Shown one piece after another: positions 9,521-17,973 of a DNA stretch of 64,000 nucleotides; position 1 is the stretch's first letter, and each line of letters opens with the position of its first letter. The notes beneath the pieces were generated by a model. It worked only from the letters and a program-made list of their open reading frames with translations. It was not told the DNA's origin and did not search any database. The position numbers and the translations under genes are program-made. Source of the stretch: Comamonas sp. lk (GTDB lineage Bacteria > Pseudomonadota > Gammaproteobacteria > Burkholderiales > Burkholderiaceae_C); the NCBI RefSeq assembly GCF_900564145.1, contig NZ_UOOB01000001.1, forward strand, positions 3,164,754 through 3,228,753. Direction: 5' to 3'.

Positions 9521-9946
9521 TCAACGCAGAGCGCCGCGTCGCCGCAGCCAGTGCAGATAGCCCACAATACCGGCCCAGAAAACGGCCTGCGCCAGCCAAA
9601 AGCCTATGGAGAAAGCATCGGCCCGACTGCCAAGTCGGTTGACATACCAGAACATGCAGCCCTGACTGGTCACGCCCAATGCCACATAAAAAGCGCACAG
9701 CCACACGGCTGCGCGATTGCGGCTCCAAAGCAGCCACGCCAGTGTCAAGCACACCGCCGAGTTCAGCGCCAGCATGGCCTGCAACACCAGAGCCCACCAA
9801 GCACGCCCTGAAGATCGCCATGCATAGGAAAAATCGGCCTCCAGCAACATCCAGCCGCTCATCAGGCCCAGAAAGCCGAACAGGCAGATCAGCAGAGTCA
9901 GGCCCTTGCCATACGGTTGCTCCCAGAGCGGCAGCCTGGTCTGCAT
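9521..9946 (-). CDS. Small four-helix membrane protein (tandem pair, second gene)
   Basis: A 141-aa hydrophobic protein of unknown function with about four predicted membrane helices (for example LTLLICLFGFLGLMSGW and ALNSAVCLTLAWLLW). Its C-terminus reads YLHWLRRRGALR, very like the C-terminus of the preceding gene product (YLHLLIRRGTLR). Its ATG overlaps the stop of that gene by one base (TGATG), so the two are translationally coupled. The frame remains open upstream to 10135, but that part lies inside the upstream gene. No domain is recognised. Confidence 0.75.
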   Translation of the reverse strand: MQTRLPLWEQPYGKGLTLLICLFGFLGLMSGWMLLEADFSYAWRSSGRAWWALVLQAMLALNSAVCLTLAWLLWSRNRAAVWLCAFYVALGVTSQGCMFWYVNRLGSRADAFSIGFWLAQAVFWAGIVGYLHWLRRRGALR

Positions 9947-10398
9947 CAACGCAGGGTCCCCCGGCGAATCAGGAGATGCAGATAAAGCACCGTGCCAAGC
10001 ATGCAAGCCAGCAGCGGTGAGGCCACAGGCCAAGCCACGGTCAGAACCGCCATGACCAAGGCCGCGCCCAGCAGCGGTACGAGCAGCAGCGCAATAGCGG
10101 CAAAAGCACAAGCCCATTGCGCCAGCGCCCACCACAGCACGGCACGCCGTAGCCGGTACAGCTGCCAGACCACCACAAAGGCCAGCAGGCCTGACACCAG
10201 CAGCAAGACCACACCCAGCAGCGTCCAGGCATTGTCTGTCTCCTGCAGCCCGTTGGGCAAAGCGCTCAGCAGCAAGAAGTGCAGCACCAACAACCCGGTA
10301 TAGGCAAATAACAGCATGATCAGCCAGGTTCCCAGCGTGTGCCCTGCGAAGTGGGTGCGCAGCCTGTTCATCCAGGAGACGTCGGAGCTTTCAGTCAT
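9946..10398 (-). CDS. Small four-helix membrane protein (tandem pair, first gene)
   Basis: A 150-aa protein with four clear hydrophobic segments (LGTWLIMLLFAYTGLLVL; LGVVLLLVSGLLAFVVV; ALAQWACAFAAIALLLVPL; ALVMAVLTVAWPVA). Function is unknown. It is followed without a gap by a similar-sized protein with the same C-terminal pattern, suggesting an old tandem duplication or two subunits of one membrane complex. It is divergent from the SpmA-SpmB fusion gene, about 90 bp away. Confidence 0.75.
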   Translation of the reverse strand: MTESSDVSWMNRLRTHFAGHTLGTWLIMLLFAYTGLLVLHFLLLSALPNGLQETDNAWTLLGVVLLLVSGLLAFVVVWQLYRLRRAVLWWALAQWACAFAAIALLLVPLLGAALVMAVLTVAWPVASPLLACMLGTVLYLHLLIRRGTLR

Positions 10399-10488
10399 GG
10401 CGTTCCTCGGATATGCAACAGATGCAGTGTGCCATCGCGCCCCTCATTTCGCGCCACAATCAGCGCCAGTACAAAAACAGGCGCTTTT

Positions 10489-11718
10489 ATGCTCAATGCC
10501 TTGTGGCTCAGTTTTTTTCTGGTAGCAGCGGTGGCTGCGCTGGCACAGTGGTTGCTTGGTGGTCAGACCGAGGTGTTCTCGGCCATGGTGCAAGCCTTGT
10601 TTGCCATGGCCAAGCTATCGGTTGAGGTGATGGTGCTGCTGTTTGGCACGCTCACGCTATGGCTGGGCTTTTTGCGCATTGCCGAAAAAGCCGGCGTGGT
10701 GGAATGGCTGGCCAAGGCCCTGGGCCCGCTGTTTGCCAAACTCATGCCCGAGGTGCCGCGCGGCCATCCGGCCCTGGGACTGATCACGCTGAACTTTGCG
10801 GCCAACGGCCTGGGGCTGGACAACGCAGCCACGCCCATGGGTCTCAAGGCCATGCGGGCGCTGCAGGAGCTCAACCCCCGCCCCGACTCGGCAACCAATG
10901 CCCAGATTCTGTTTCTGGTGCTCAATGCCTCGTCGCTGACGCTGCTGCCGGTGACCATCTTCATGTACCGCATGCAACAAGGCGCACCCGACCCCACCCT
11001 GGTCTTTTTGCCGATTCTGCTGGCCACCTCGGCCTCCACACTGGTGGGCCTTTTCAGCGTGGCCCTGGTGCAGCGCCTGCCCATCTTCAGCCCCGTGGTG
11101 CTGGCCTATCTGTTGCCCGTGGCACTGGCGCTTTCGGCTTTCATGGCTTTTCTCACCACCCTCAGCGCGGCGGCGCTGGCCCAGCTGTCCTCGCTGATGG
11201 GCAATCTCACGCTGTTTGCACTGATCGTGCTGTTCGTGGCCCTGGGGGCCTACAAGAAGGTGGCCGTGTATGACAGCTTTATCGAAGGTGCCAAGGAAGG
11301 CTTTGATGTCGCCAAGAATCTGCTGCCCTATCTGGTGGCCATGCTCTGCGCCGTGGGCGTGTTTCGTGCCTCGGGAGCGCTGGAGTATGTGCTCTCGGGC
11401 ATTCGCTGGCTGGTCGATGCCGTGGGCATGGATGCGCGCTTTGTCGATGCCTTGCCCACCGCCCTGGTCAAGCCGTTCTCGGGCAGCGCCGCCCGCGCCA
11501 TGCTGATAGAGACCATGCAAACCCAGGGCGTGGACAGCTTTGCCGCCCTGGCCGCCGCCACCATCCAGGGCAGCACGGAAACCACGTTCTACGTGCTGGC
11601 CGTGTACTTTGGCGCCGTGGGCATACAGCGCGCGCGCCACGCCGTGCCCTGCGCGCTAGTGGCTGAACTGGCCGGCGTGGTGGCCGCGATTGTGGTTTGC
11701 TATCAGTTTTTTGGGTAG
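10489..11718 (+). CDS. SpmA-SpmB fusion, nucleoside-recognition (Gate) domain membrane protein
   Basis: A 409-aa polytopic membrane protein in which a SpmA-like N-terminal half (LWLGFLRIAEKAGVVEWLAKALGP; NFAANGLGLDNAATPMG) is fused to a SpmB-like C-terminal half (SFIEGAKEGFDVAKNLLPYLVAM; FSGSAARAML; QGSTETTFYVLAVYFGAVG). In Bacillus the two halves are separate spore-maturation proteins; fusions occur in non-sporulating proteobacteria, where the role is unknown. The ATG at 10489 starts directly at the first membrane helix. The frame continues open to 10339, but that would add 50 non-membrane residues with no conserved character. Confidence 0.88.
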   Translation: MLNALWLSFFLVAAVAALAQWLLGGQTEVFSAMVQALFAMAKLSVEVMVLLFGTLTLWLGFLRIAEKAGVVEWLAKALGPLFAKLMPEVPRGHPALGLITLNFAANGLGLDNAATPMGLKAMRALQELNPRPDSATNAQILFLVLNASSLTLLPVTIFMYRMQQGAPDPTLVFLPILLATSASTLVGLFSVALVQRLPIFSPVVLAYLLPVALALSAFMAFLTTLSAAALAQLSSLMGNLTLFALIVLFVALGAYKKVAVYDSFIEGAKEGFDVAKNLLPYLVAMLCAVGVFRASGALEYVLSGIRWLVDAVGMDARFVDALPTALVKPFSGSAARAMLIETMQTQGVDSFAALAAATIQGSTETTFYVLAVYFGAVGIQRARHAVPCALVAELAGVVAAIVVCYQFFG

Positions 11719-11790
11719 AACCCAGGACTGACAAGCGCTGCAAGCCGATTGATTGAAAACTTATGGCAGTCTGAATCAGAGGTCGCCCGC

Positions 11791-12429
11791 ATGCATACAG
11801 AGTCCGATATACCGCAAGCCCTCCTGTTTCAGTCCTCCTGGCAACGCAGCTGGGCCGCTCTGAACCTTTCGCCCCCAGACGATCTTCAGCAGCGGCTGCT
11901 GGCAGCCTATGCCGAGCCCCAGCGCCACTATCACACCCAGCAACATCTGGCCGAATGCCTGGCGCACTTTGATGCGGTCTGGGAACAGGCGCAGCGCCCC
12001 GGCGAGCTGGCGATTGCACTCTGGTTTCACGACGCCGTGTATGACATCAAGGACAAGGACAACGAACTGCGCAGCGCGCAATGGGCCGAGCAGGCCCTGA
12101 AAGACAGCGGCGCGACCGAAGCAAGCCTCCAACGGGTGTCTGCCCTCATCATGGCCACCTGCCATACAGCAGCCCCCTCTGACGACGACGCCAAGCTGCT
12201 GGTGGACATAGACCTGGCCATTCTGGGCGCCAGCCCCGAGCGCTTTGCCGAGTACGACCGCCAGGTCGCCGCCGAATATGCCTGGGTGCCCAGGCTGGTC
12301 TATGGCTTCAAGCGCAAGCAGGTGCTGCGCAGCTTTCTGGAACGCGATTTCATCTATGCCACGCCGCACTTACATCAGCGACTGGAGCAGCAGGCGCGCA
12401 GCAATCTGCAGCTGGCCACAGGTGGCTAA
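11791..12429 (+). CDS. HD-domain metal-dependent phosphohydrolase-like protein
   Basis: A 212-aa soluble protein of the predicted HD-superfamily hydrolases (COG4339 type). The motif HYHTQQHLAECL near residue 50 and WFHDAVYD near residue 85 supply the metal-binding His and His-Asp residues. A third His lies in ATCHTAAPSDD, and LLVDIDLAILG holds the following Asp. The natural substrate is unknown. The start at 11791 has AGAGG eight bases upstream; an in-frame start at 11749 has no such site. Confidence 0.85.
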   Translation: MHTESDIPQALLFQSSWQRSWAALNLSPPDDLQQRLLAAYAEPQRHYHTQQHLAECLAHFDAVWEQAQRPGELAIALWFHDAVYDIKDKDNELRSAQWAEQALKDSGATEASLQRVSALIMATCHTAAPSDDDAKLLVDIDLAILGASPERFAEYDRQVAAEYAWVPRLVYGFKRKQVLRSFLERDFIYATPHLHQRLEQQARSNLQLATGG

Positions 12430-12731
12430 CAGGAGCCTTGTAGCGACCTAAAGCGGCCAGCAACACCTCTTCGCCAAGCCCGGCCATTCAAGGCGGATTC
12501 TCAGTGTGCCAACGCCTGTGGCGGGTTGCAGATCAGCGGTCTGAGTTGACTACTTCAGGCCCGTATAGAAATCTGTCCTCAGAATGCTTTGACGCATTTG
12601 CCGCATTGTTTGTAAGGCTGCAGCAGGCGCTTGGCAAAAGGTCTGCAGTTACGCTGCCTTTATCGCCAAGCTTCCCTCAGCGAGCATGCACATGCTTACA
12701 AAAGAAGCGCAGCCTATCCAAGGATGCCTAC
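12430..12731. other. Intergenic stretch upstream of the autotransporter gene
   Basis: About 300 bases. The autotransporter reading frame is open back to 12504 but the codons have no conserved character. A TTGACT at 12546 is followed by TATAGA at 12564, but the 12-bp spacing is too short for a sigma-70 promoter. I find no terminator or clear operator. Confidence 0.45.
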
Positions 12732-15700
12732 ATGACGTTGAGTGCCGTATTTGCCTGTGCTTTGTGTAGAGGGCCACGGGCCCGGGTTTGGCCTGGAGCG
12801 CTGCTCATGGCTCTGATATCCGGACAGACCATATACCCCGCACAGGCACAGCTGATAGAGGCATCAGGCGATGTCAGTCCGCAGCCGCCTGCGGCACCAG
12901 GGGCGGTCTGGAATGTTGGCGCGAGCCTGTACGTGGGACGAACCGGTACAGGCTCGTTAACCATCAGCGACGGGGCGGTGGTGAACGGTGCGAATGGCTA
13001 TGTCGGTGAAGAAGACGGCAGCCAGGGCACGGCGACCGTCACCGGCCAGGGCTCGACGTGGAACAGCCGGGGCGGGCTGACTGTCGGCGAACGCGGTTTC
13101 GGCCGACTCAGCATTCAGGATCAGGCCCTGGTCGTCAGCCGTGACGGCACTTTAGGCGATTGGGACAGCGGAAGCGGCGAGGTCTTGGTCTCCGGTGCGG
13201 GTTCGCGCTGGAATATCGGCTCCAACATCTCCGTCAGCATTTCAGGTCGGGGCCTGTTGAGCATCCTAAACGGCGGTGTGGTGGCCAGCGACTATGGCAG
13301 CCTGGGCCTTGACTCGACGGGCCACGGCACGGTGCTCGTGTCTGGCGCTGGTTCTGCCTGGCTCAATGCTTACGACATCGTGATTGGGGACAGTGGCCTG
13401 GGTGAGCTGCAGGTCAGGGATGGTGGTCTGGCTCGCAACCAAAGCGCCGTGCTTGGCGCGTTTTCTGGAAGCCGGGGCACAGCCCTGGTTTCCGGCCAGG
13501 GCGCGGTGTGGGAAAGCCAGACTTTATCGGTAGGTGCCGAAGGTAGCGCAATCTTGCAGCTCAGAGACGGAGGACGGCTGTCCGTTCTTGGCAATGTGGT
13601 GGAGATGGCGAAATTCAGCGGCTCCAGCGCCGTCATTCATATCGGTGCCGCAACCGGCAACCCCGGCGATGCCGTGGCTGCCGGCATCTTGGATGCAACA
13701 CAGCTGCAGTTTGGCGAAGGTGCCGGGGAGCTGAATTTCAATCACACGGAGAGCGCTTATGCCTTTGCTGCGGCGATGTCCAGCACCGGACCCGGCCTGC
13801 ATCAGATCAAACACTATGCCGGCGAGACCCGCCTGACGGGCGACAGCTCCGGTTTTCAGGGCCAGACAAGCGTGCTGGGTGGCACTCTGATCGTGGAACG
13901 ACAACTGGGAGGGCGGGCGTTGGTGAACGCCGGGCAATTGCAGGTGAACGGAAGTTTTGGTGGGCCGGTCAGTGTGACGCAAACAGGGGAATTGACCGGA
14001 GCCGGCAGCATCAATGGTGCAGTCGACTTTTCCAATGGCGGAGTGCTGATCGGCGTGCAAGGCCGGACGCTGACGGTGGCAGGCAATCTAGGCTTAGACG
14101 GAAGTAGCCAGGTCAATATTGGCTTGGGTGCCCTGCCCACCTCGGCATTGTTCCGCGTCAACGGGGATCTGGTGCTGGACGGCGTCTTGCACGTCAGCGA
14201 TCTCGGCGGATTCGGTGCCGGAATCTATCGCTTGTTTGACTACGGCGGTGCCTTGACAAATCGTGGTCTGGATATGGGGGCCACGCCACTGGATGTGTTC
14301 TACAAGCAACTACACATCCAGACCGCTGTGGCCGGCCAGGTCAATCTGGTTTCCTCGGTGGGCAGCCAATTGAGTATCTGGGACGGAGGCAATACGGCTT
14401 TGCATGACAACGGCGTGGTCAACGGCGGCTCGGGCCAGTGGCGCGCCGATGGCGAGAACTGGACCGAAGCAGACGGTGCTTTCAACGGGCCTTTTTATCA
14501 GCCCAGTACGAGCTTTGCCATTTTCGAGGCCGAAGCCGGCACCGTGACCGTCAATCGTGCGGCCGGAGCCATTGGCGTCACCGGCATGCAGTTTGCCAGC
14601 GATGGCTATCGCATCGAGGGCGATGTCATCGATTTGCAAGGGCCGGGAGGGCAGAGTCTGGTGCGAGTCGGAAATGGAACCGCTGCCGGCGCCCTCATGA
14701 CAGCCACTATCAATGCCCCGCTCGCCGGTGCAAGCACCTTGGTAAAAACGGATCTGGGCACCTTGGTGCTGGGAGGACGCAATACCTATTCCGGCGGCAC
14801 CAGAATCAATAGCGGCGTACTGACCGTGTCCAGCGATGTCAATCTGGGGACAGCTGCAGCCGGTGTTGAACTGAATGGAGGAGCGCTGGCAACGACCGCC
14901 AGCTTCGAGACCGACCGCAGCCTCACGTTGAGCACGGCGGCCGGCCGCGTGCAGGTAGCGGCTCAAACCGAGCTGGGCATGAGGGGAGCAATCGTGGGCA
15001 GTGGCGGCTTGATCAAGCAAGGCATGGGAACACTGCGCCTGGCCCATGTTGGCAACAGCTACAGCGGGAGCACTGTAGTGCAGCAAGGTCGGCTGCTGGC
15101 GGGTGCCGCCGACGTGCTGAGCCAGGCTTCTGCCCACACTGTTGCGACGGGTGCGGTGCTGGATCTGGCCGGCCATTCCCAAACCATTACCGCCTTGAAC
15201 AACAGTGGCAACGTGACACTCAGCGAACCGGGCGGTGGCAGGCCCAGCACCATTCTCAAGCTCACCGGCCCTTATGTGGGGCAAGGCGCAACGCTAGCCC
15301 TGTCGACCCAACTTCAAGGCCCGGGCAGCGCCAGCGACCTGCTGATGCTTAGCGGTAGCAACGCGATTGCCAGTGGAAACACCTCGCTGGTGATTACCAA
15401 CGCAGGAGGCCTGGGTGCACCCACCGATGCCAAAGGCATTGTGGTGGTGGCCACGGAGAACGGAGGCCGTCTGAGCTCGGGAGCTTTTACGCTGGCGGGT
15501 GGGCATGTGGATGCCGGGGCCTATGAATACCGCCTGAAAAGCGACGCCTCGGGGGCATCGCTGCATTCAAGCATCAACGGTATCGATGCATCCTACCGCG
15601 CGGAGGCTGCGTTGATCAGCGCATTGCCAGCCCAGTTGCGCCAGGCCGATCTGAGCTTGCTGGGCAATCGGCATCAGCGTATCGGCGATGATTTGGATGA

Positions 15701-16547
15701 GGCCGACGACACCCGCCGAGATCGGCAAGCCTGGGCGCGCCTGATCAGAAGCGAGCCAAGCATCAGCCAGCAAGGCGTAGTGAGCGCGCAAAGCCGGGCC
15801 CTGCTGACGGGCTTTCAGGCAGGTCTGGATGTCTGGAGCGGCGGCGATTGGAAAGCCGGTCTGTATGTGGGACAGCTCAATGGAGACATGCAGGTTCGCG
15901 GCTTTGCCGGAGGGCAACAAGGCCAGGACGTGGGTTTCAACAGTCTGCGCAATCGCTATCTGGGCCTCTACGGCAGCTACCAGAATGCACAAAAACTGTA
16001 TCTGGATGCGGTACTACAGGCTGCCGAGTACCGAAGCGACCTTCACAGCCGAAGCGATGCCAGAGCGTTGACCAAAGGACAAGGCTGGCTGGCATCGTTG
16101 GAAGCCGGTCAGTCTTTGCCATGGCAAGGCGGCTGGCAAATTGAGCCGCAAGCCCAGCTGATTTACCGACGCATATCTCTGGAGGACAGCGGCCTGGCTT
16201 CGACTCGGGTTGGAAATCAGGCTGACGATGACTGGCTTGTGCGCTTGGGGGCGCGGATTAAAGGCCGTTTTCCGATTTCCTTGGGCGTGCTACAGCCCTC
16301 GGTACGGGTCAATGTTTTTCATTCCAGCCGCGCTACCGATGTGGCCAGTTTTATGACGGTTTCAACGACCACAGCGATCCAGGCCAAAGGCGGCTATACC
16401 AGCACAGAGTTCGTGCTGGGCGGCACATTGCAGCTGAACCCCATGACCAGTGTCTACGCCGAATTAGGCAAGCTGTGGGCCAATGGTGGCGATACACGCA
16501 TCACATCGGGAGTGCAGGCAACACTGGGCGTGAGGCGACGCTGGTAG
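12732..16547 (+). CDS. Autotransporter (type Va) adhesin-like outer membrane protein
   Basis: A 1271-aa secreted protein. A long signal peptide ends at PAQA (residue 39). Residues about 57-290 are five copies of a repeat of about 47 residues, with the pattern W-N/L, then VG-G-G-L-I-GG, a new glycine turn, then GT-VSGAGS-W, matching the T5SS/PEP-CTERM-associated repeat (TIGR04393 style). A beta-helix passenger follows, with autotransporter beta-strand repeats such as GTLVLGGRNTYSGGTRI and GTLRLAHVGNSYSGST (residues about 670-800). Residues about 996-1271 form the beta-barrel domain ending in Trp (VRRRW). The start is supported by AAGGA eight bases upstream. It stands alone. A likely role is adhesion or aggregation; no protease motif was seen. 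Confidence 0.93.
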   Translation: MTLSAVFACALCRGPRARVWPGALLMALISGQTIYPAQAQLIEASGDVSPQPPAAPGAVWNVGASLYVGRTGTGSLTISDGAVVNGANGYVGEEDGSQGTATVTGQGSTWNSRGGLTVGERGFGRLSIQDQALVVSRDGTLGDWDSGSGEVLVSGAGSRWNIGSNISVSISGRGLLSILNGGVVASDYGSLGLDSTGHGTVLVSGAGSAWLNAYDIVIGDSGLGELQVRDGGLARNQSAVLGAFSGSRGTALVSGQGAVWESQTLSVGAEGSAILQLRDGGRLSVLGNVVEMAKFSGSSAVIHIGAATGNPGDAVAAGILDATQLQFGEGAGELNFNHTESAYAFAAAMSSTGPGLHQIKHYAGETRLTGDSSGFQGQTSVLGGTLIVERQLGGRALVNAGQLQVNGSFGGPVSVTQTGELTGAGSINGAVDFSNGGVLIGVQGRTLTVAGNLGLDGSSQVNIGLGALPTSALFRVNGDLVLDGVLHVSDLGGFGAGIYRLFDYGGALTNRGLDMGATPLDVFYKQLHIQTAVAGQVNLVSSVGSQLSIWDGGNTALHDNGVVNGGSGQWRADGENWTEADGAFNGPFYQPSTSFAIFEAEAGTVTVNRAAGAIGVTGMQFASDGYRIEGDVIDLQGPGGQSLVRVGNGTAAGALMTATINAPLAGASTLVKTDLGTLVLGGRNTYSGGTRINSGVLTVSSDVNLGTAAAGVELNGGALATTASFETDRSLTLSTAAGRVQVAAQTELGMRGAIVGSGGLIKQGMGTLRLAHVGNSYSGSTVVQQGRLLAGAADVLSQASAHTVATGAVLDLAGHSQTITALNNSGNVTLSEPGGGRPSTILKLTGPYVGQGATLALSTQLQGPGSASDLLMLSGSNAIASGNTSLVITNAGGLGAPTDAKGIVVVATENGGRLSSGAFTLAGGHVDAGAYEYRLKSDASGASLHSSINGIDASYRAEAALISALPAQLRQADLSLLGNRHQRIGDDLDEADDTRRDRQAWARLIRSEPSISQQGVVSAQSRALLTGFQAGLDVWSGGDWKAGLYVGQLNGDMQVRGFAGGQQGQDVGFNSLRNRYLGLYGSYQNAQKLYLDAVLQAAEYRSDLHSRSDARALTKGQGWLASLEAGQSLPWQGGWQIEPQAQLIYRRISLEDSGLASTRVGNQADDDWLVRLGARIKGRFPISLGVLQPSVRVNVFHSSRATDVASFMTVSTTTAIQAKGGYTSTEFVLGGTLQLNPMTSVYAELGKLWANGGDTRITSGVQATLGVRRRW

Positions 16548-16585
16548 ATGGTTGAGCGCATCCAAGGCGGCATGTCACTGCGCCT

Positions 16586-16745
16586 TACATCTCGTCAATG
16601 GCGGTGCTGGCCTCGGCGCCCAATGCGGGCGCCCTGCCCGAACGGCAGCTTTTGCCCACCGTGGCAGAACTGGACATTCTGCCCAAGCGCTGATCTTTAA
16701 AGCTGGCCGCACTGCCATAGTGCGCCAGCGTCATTGCGTCTGGCA
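16586..16745. pseudogene. Scar of fused gene ends: flavin reductase 3' end joined to NMT1-like binding-protein 3' end
   Basis: Bases 16586-16635 match 23865-23914 with two C-to-T differences; the latter is the 3' end of the flavin reductase gene (minus strand, ending STAIDEM). Directly after, 16640-16694 match 25782-25836, the 3' end of the binding-protein gene (plus strand, ending TVAELDILPKR then stop), with one 1-bp deletion and one substitution. Similarity resumes at 16721-16745 against 25853-25877. So about 1.87 kb between the two ends is missing here. No functional protein can be made. It looks like an internal-deletion relic of an ancestral copy of the 23.86-25.88 kb pair. Confidence 0.8.
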
Positions 16746-17067
16746 GCACCAGACTGAGACTGGGCAGTAGATGCAACCGACGTATTGCGCCACCCACCGC
16801 CAATGAGAAATCCCAGTGACTTATAGATTCAGCTGGGCCTTTAGGGAAGGGATTAACAGCTGGTCATGACCGACCCTCGGCCGGTTCAGCCTCTCGAATG
16901 CACCGTCGGAAAGCGGGGGGCAGTGCCAAACGCCGAGCTGTGGCGGCGACTGCCATGAACCGCAGAAGCGGCTGTATTGTGTGCACAATGATGGCTCGGA
17001 CGAGCGGCTCGGTCATCCCATGGCTGCTTTATATTGATTCGCACCACAGACCATTCAAGAAGACCGC
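16746..17067. other. Promoter region upstream of the amino-acid ABC genes
   Basis: About 320 bases with no gene. It holds the palindrome at 16976-16989 and a possible -10 element TATATT at 17030-17035, but no matching -35 that I would defend. An AAGAAG site precedes the ATG at 17068. Confidence 0.45.
16976..16989. promoter_or_regulatory. Candidate operator: ATTGTG-N2-CACAAT palindrome
   Basis: A perfect 6-bp inverted repeat with a 2-bp centre, 78 bp before the start of the amino-acid-binding protein gene. GntR-type regulators often bind TTGT-N-ACAA palindromes of this size. No regulator gene is adjacent, so the link is positional only. Confidence 0.4.
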
Positions 17068-17970
17068 ATGTCGATCAAATTCATTCTGAAATCCACCGTG
17101 GCGACACTGACGATCGTGACCGGTGGCTCGCTTTTCGCACAAGGCACGCCCATCAATACAGCAGCGTATGACGCTCTGGTCGCGCAGGGCCCAGTCGCCA
17201 GCGCAGCGACCATTGCCTCAAGCACTTGGGCCAGCAAGATCAAGCAGGCCGGCACGCTACGCCTGGGCAGCACGCAAACCTCGAATCTTTTCTCGCTGCT
17301 CAACGAGAAAGACGGCAAGATCCGCGGCTTTGACATAGGTCTGGCCCAACTGATCACTCGCTACATCCTGGGCGACGGAGCCAAGTACCAGTTCACACAG
17401 GTAACCTCGTCCACACGCGAGCAGGTGCTGATCAACGATCAGGTGGACATGGTGTTCGCCACCTACTCCATCACACCCGCTCGGGCCGAGAAGATCTCGT
17501 TTGCAGGGCCCTACTACACCTCGCAGTCCGGGGTGCTCGTCAAGGCGAACAACAAGACGATCCAGTCATACAACGACCTGGCTGCCAAGAAGGTAGCCAC
17601 ACAGGCTGGCTCCACGGGACCCGCGATCCTCGCCCAGTACGCGCCCAAGGGGATCGTGCAAGAGTTTCAGACGCACCAGGAAGCCCTCGACGCCCTGCGT
17701 CAGGGGCGCGTGGACGCCTACGTGACCGATTACACGCTGCTGCTCAACGCACTGAGCCTTGGCGCCAGCAACGCGCGTCTGGCGGGTGCGCCATTCGGTG
17801 CGCAGGACTCCTACGGCGTAGGGCTGCCCAAGGGCTCGGACGGTGTCGCTTTTATCAATGCCTTCCTGAAGAAGCTGGAAGCCGACGGTACCTGGGCCAA
17901 ACTTTGGACTGTCTCCATAGGACAGCGCACCGGCAGCACCGTCGTTCCGACACCACCCGCCCTCCCTTAA
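17068..17970 (+). CDS. Amino-acid ABC transporter, periplasmic binding protein (SBP family 3)
   Basis: A 300-aa exported protein. The signal peptide ends near GGSLFAQG (residues about 19-26). The mature part has the family-3 pattern: QAGTLRLGSTQTSNLFSLL, then GFDIGLAQLITRYILG, VDMVFATYSITPARAEKISFAGPYY, and AYVTDYTLLL. Length and pattern resemble glutamate/aspartate-binding proteins of the GluB type. It precedes two permease genes with a 3-bp gap, so it supplies substrate to that importer. The bound amino acid is not certain. Confidence 0.9.
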   Translation: MSIKFILKSTVATLTIVTGGSLFAQGTPINTAAYDALVAQGPVASAATIASSTWASKIKQAGTLRLGSTQTSNLFSLLNEKDGKIRGFDIGLAQLITRYILGDGAKYQFTQVTSSTREQVLINDQVDMVFATYSITPARAEKISFAGPYYTSQSGVLVKANNKTIQSYNDLAAKKVATQAGSTGPAILAQYAPKGIVQEFQTHQEALDALRQGRVDAYVTDYTLLLNALSLGASNARLAGAPFGAQDSYGVGLPKGSDGVAFINAFLKKLEADGTWAKLWTVSIGQRTGSTVVPTPPALP

Positions 17971-17973
17971 ACG

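Noticed and set aside
12546..12569. Sigma-70 promoter TTGACT / TATAGA before the autotransporter
   Set aside because: The spacer is only 12 bp.
12904..13600. CRISPR-like periodic repeats
   Set aside because: The periodicity is at protein level within the autotransporter; DNA copies are diverged and there are no unique spacers.
16585..16803. Small minus-strand gene ending STAIDEM
   Set aside because: The conserved-looking end is the relic of the flavin reductase 3' end; the rest of the frame is unrelated sequence.
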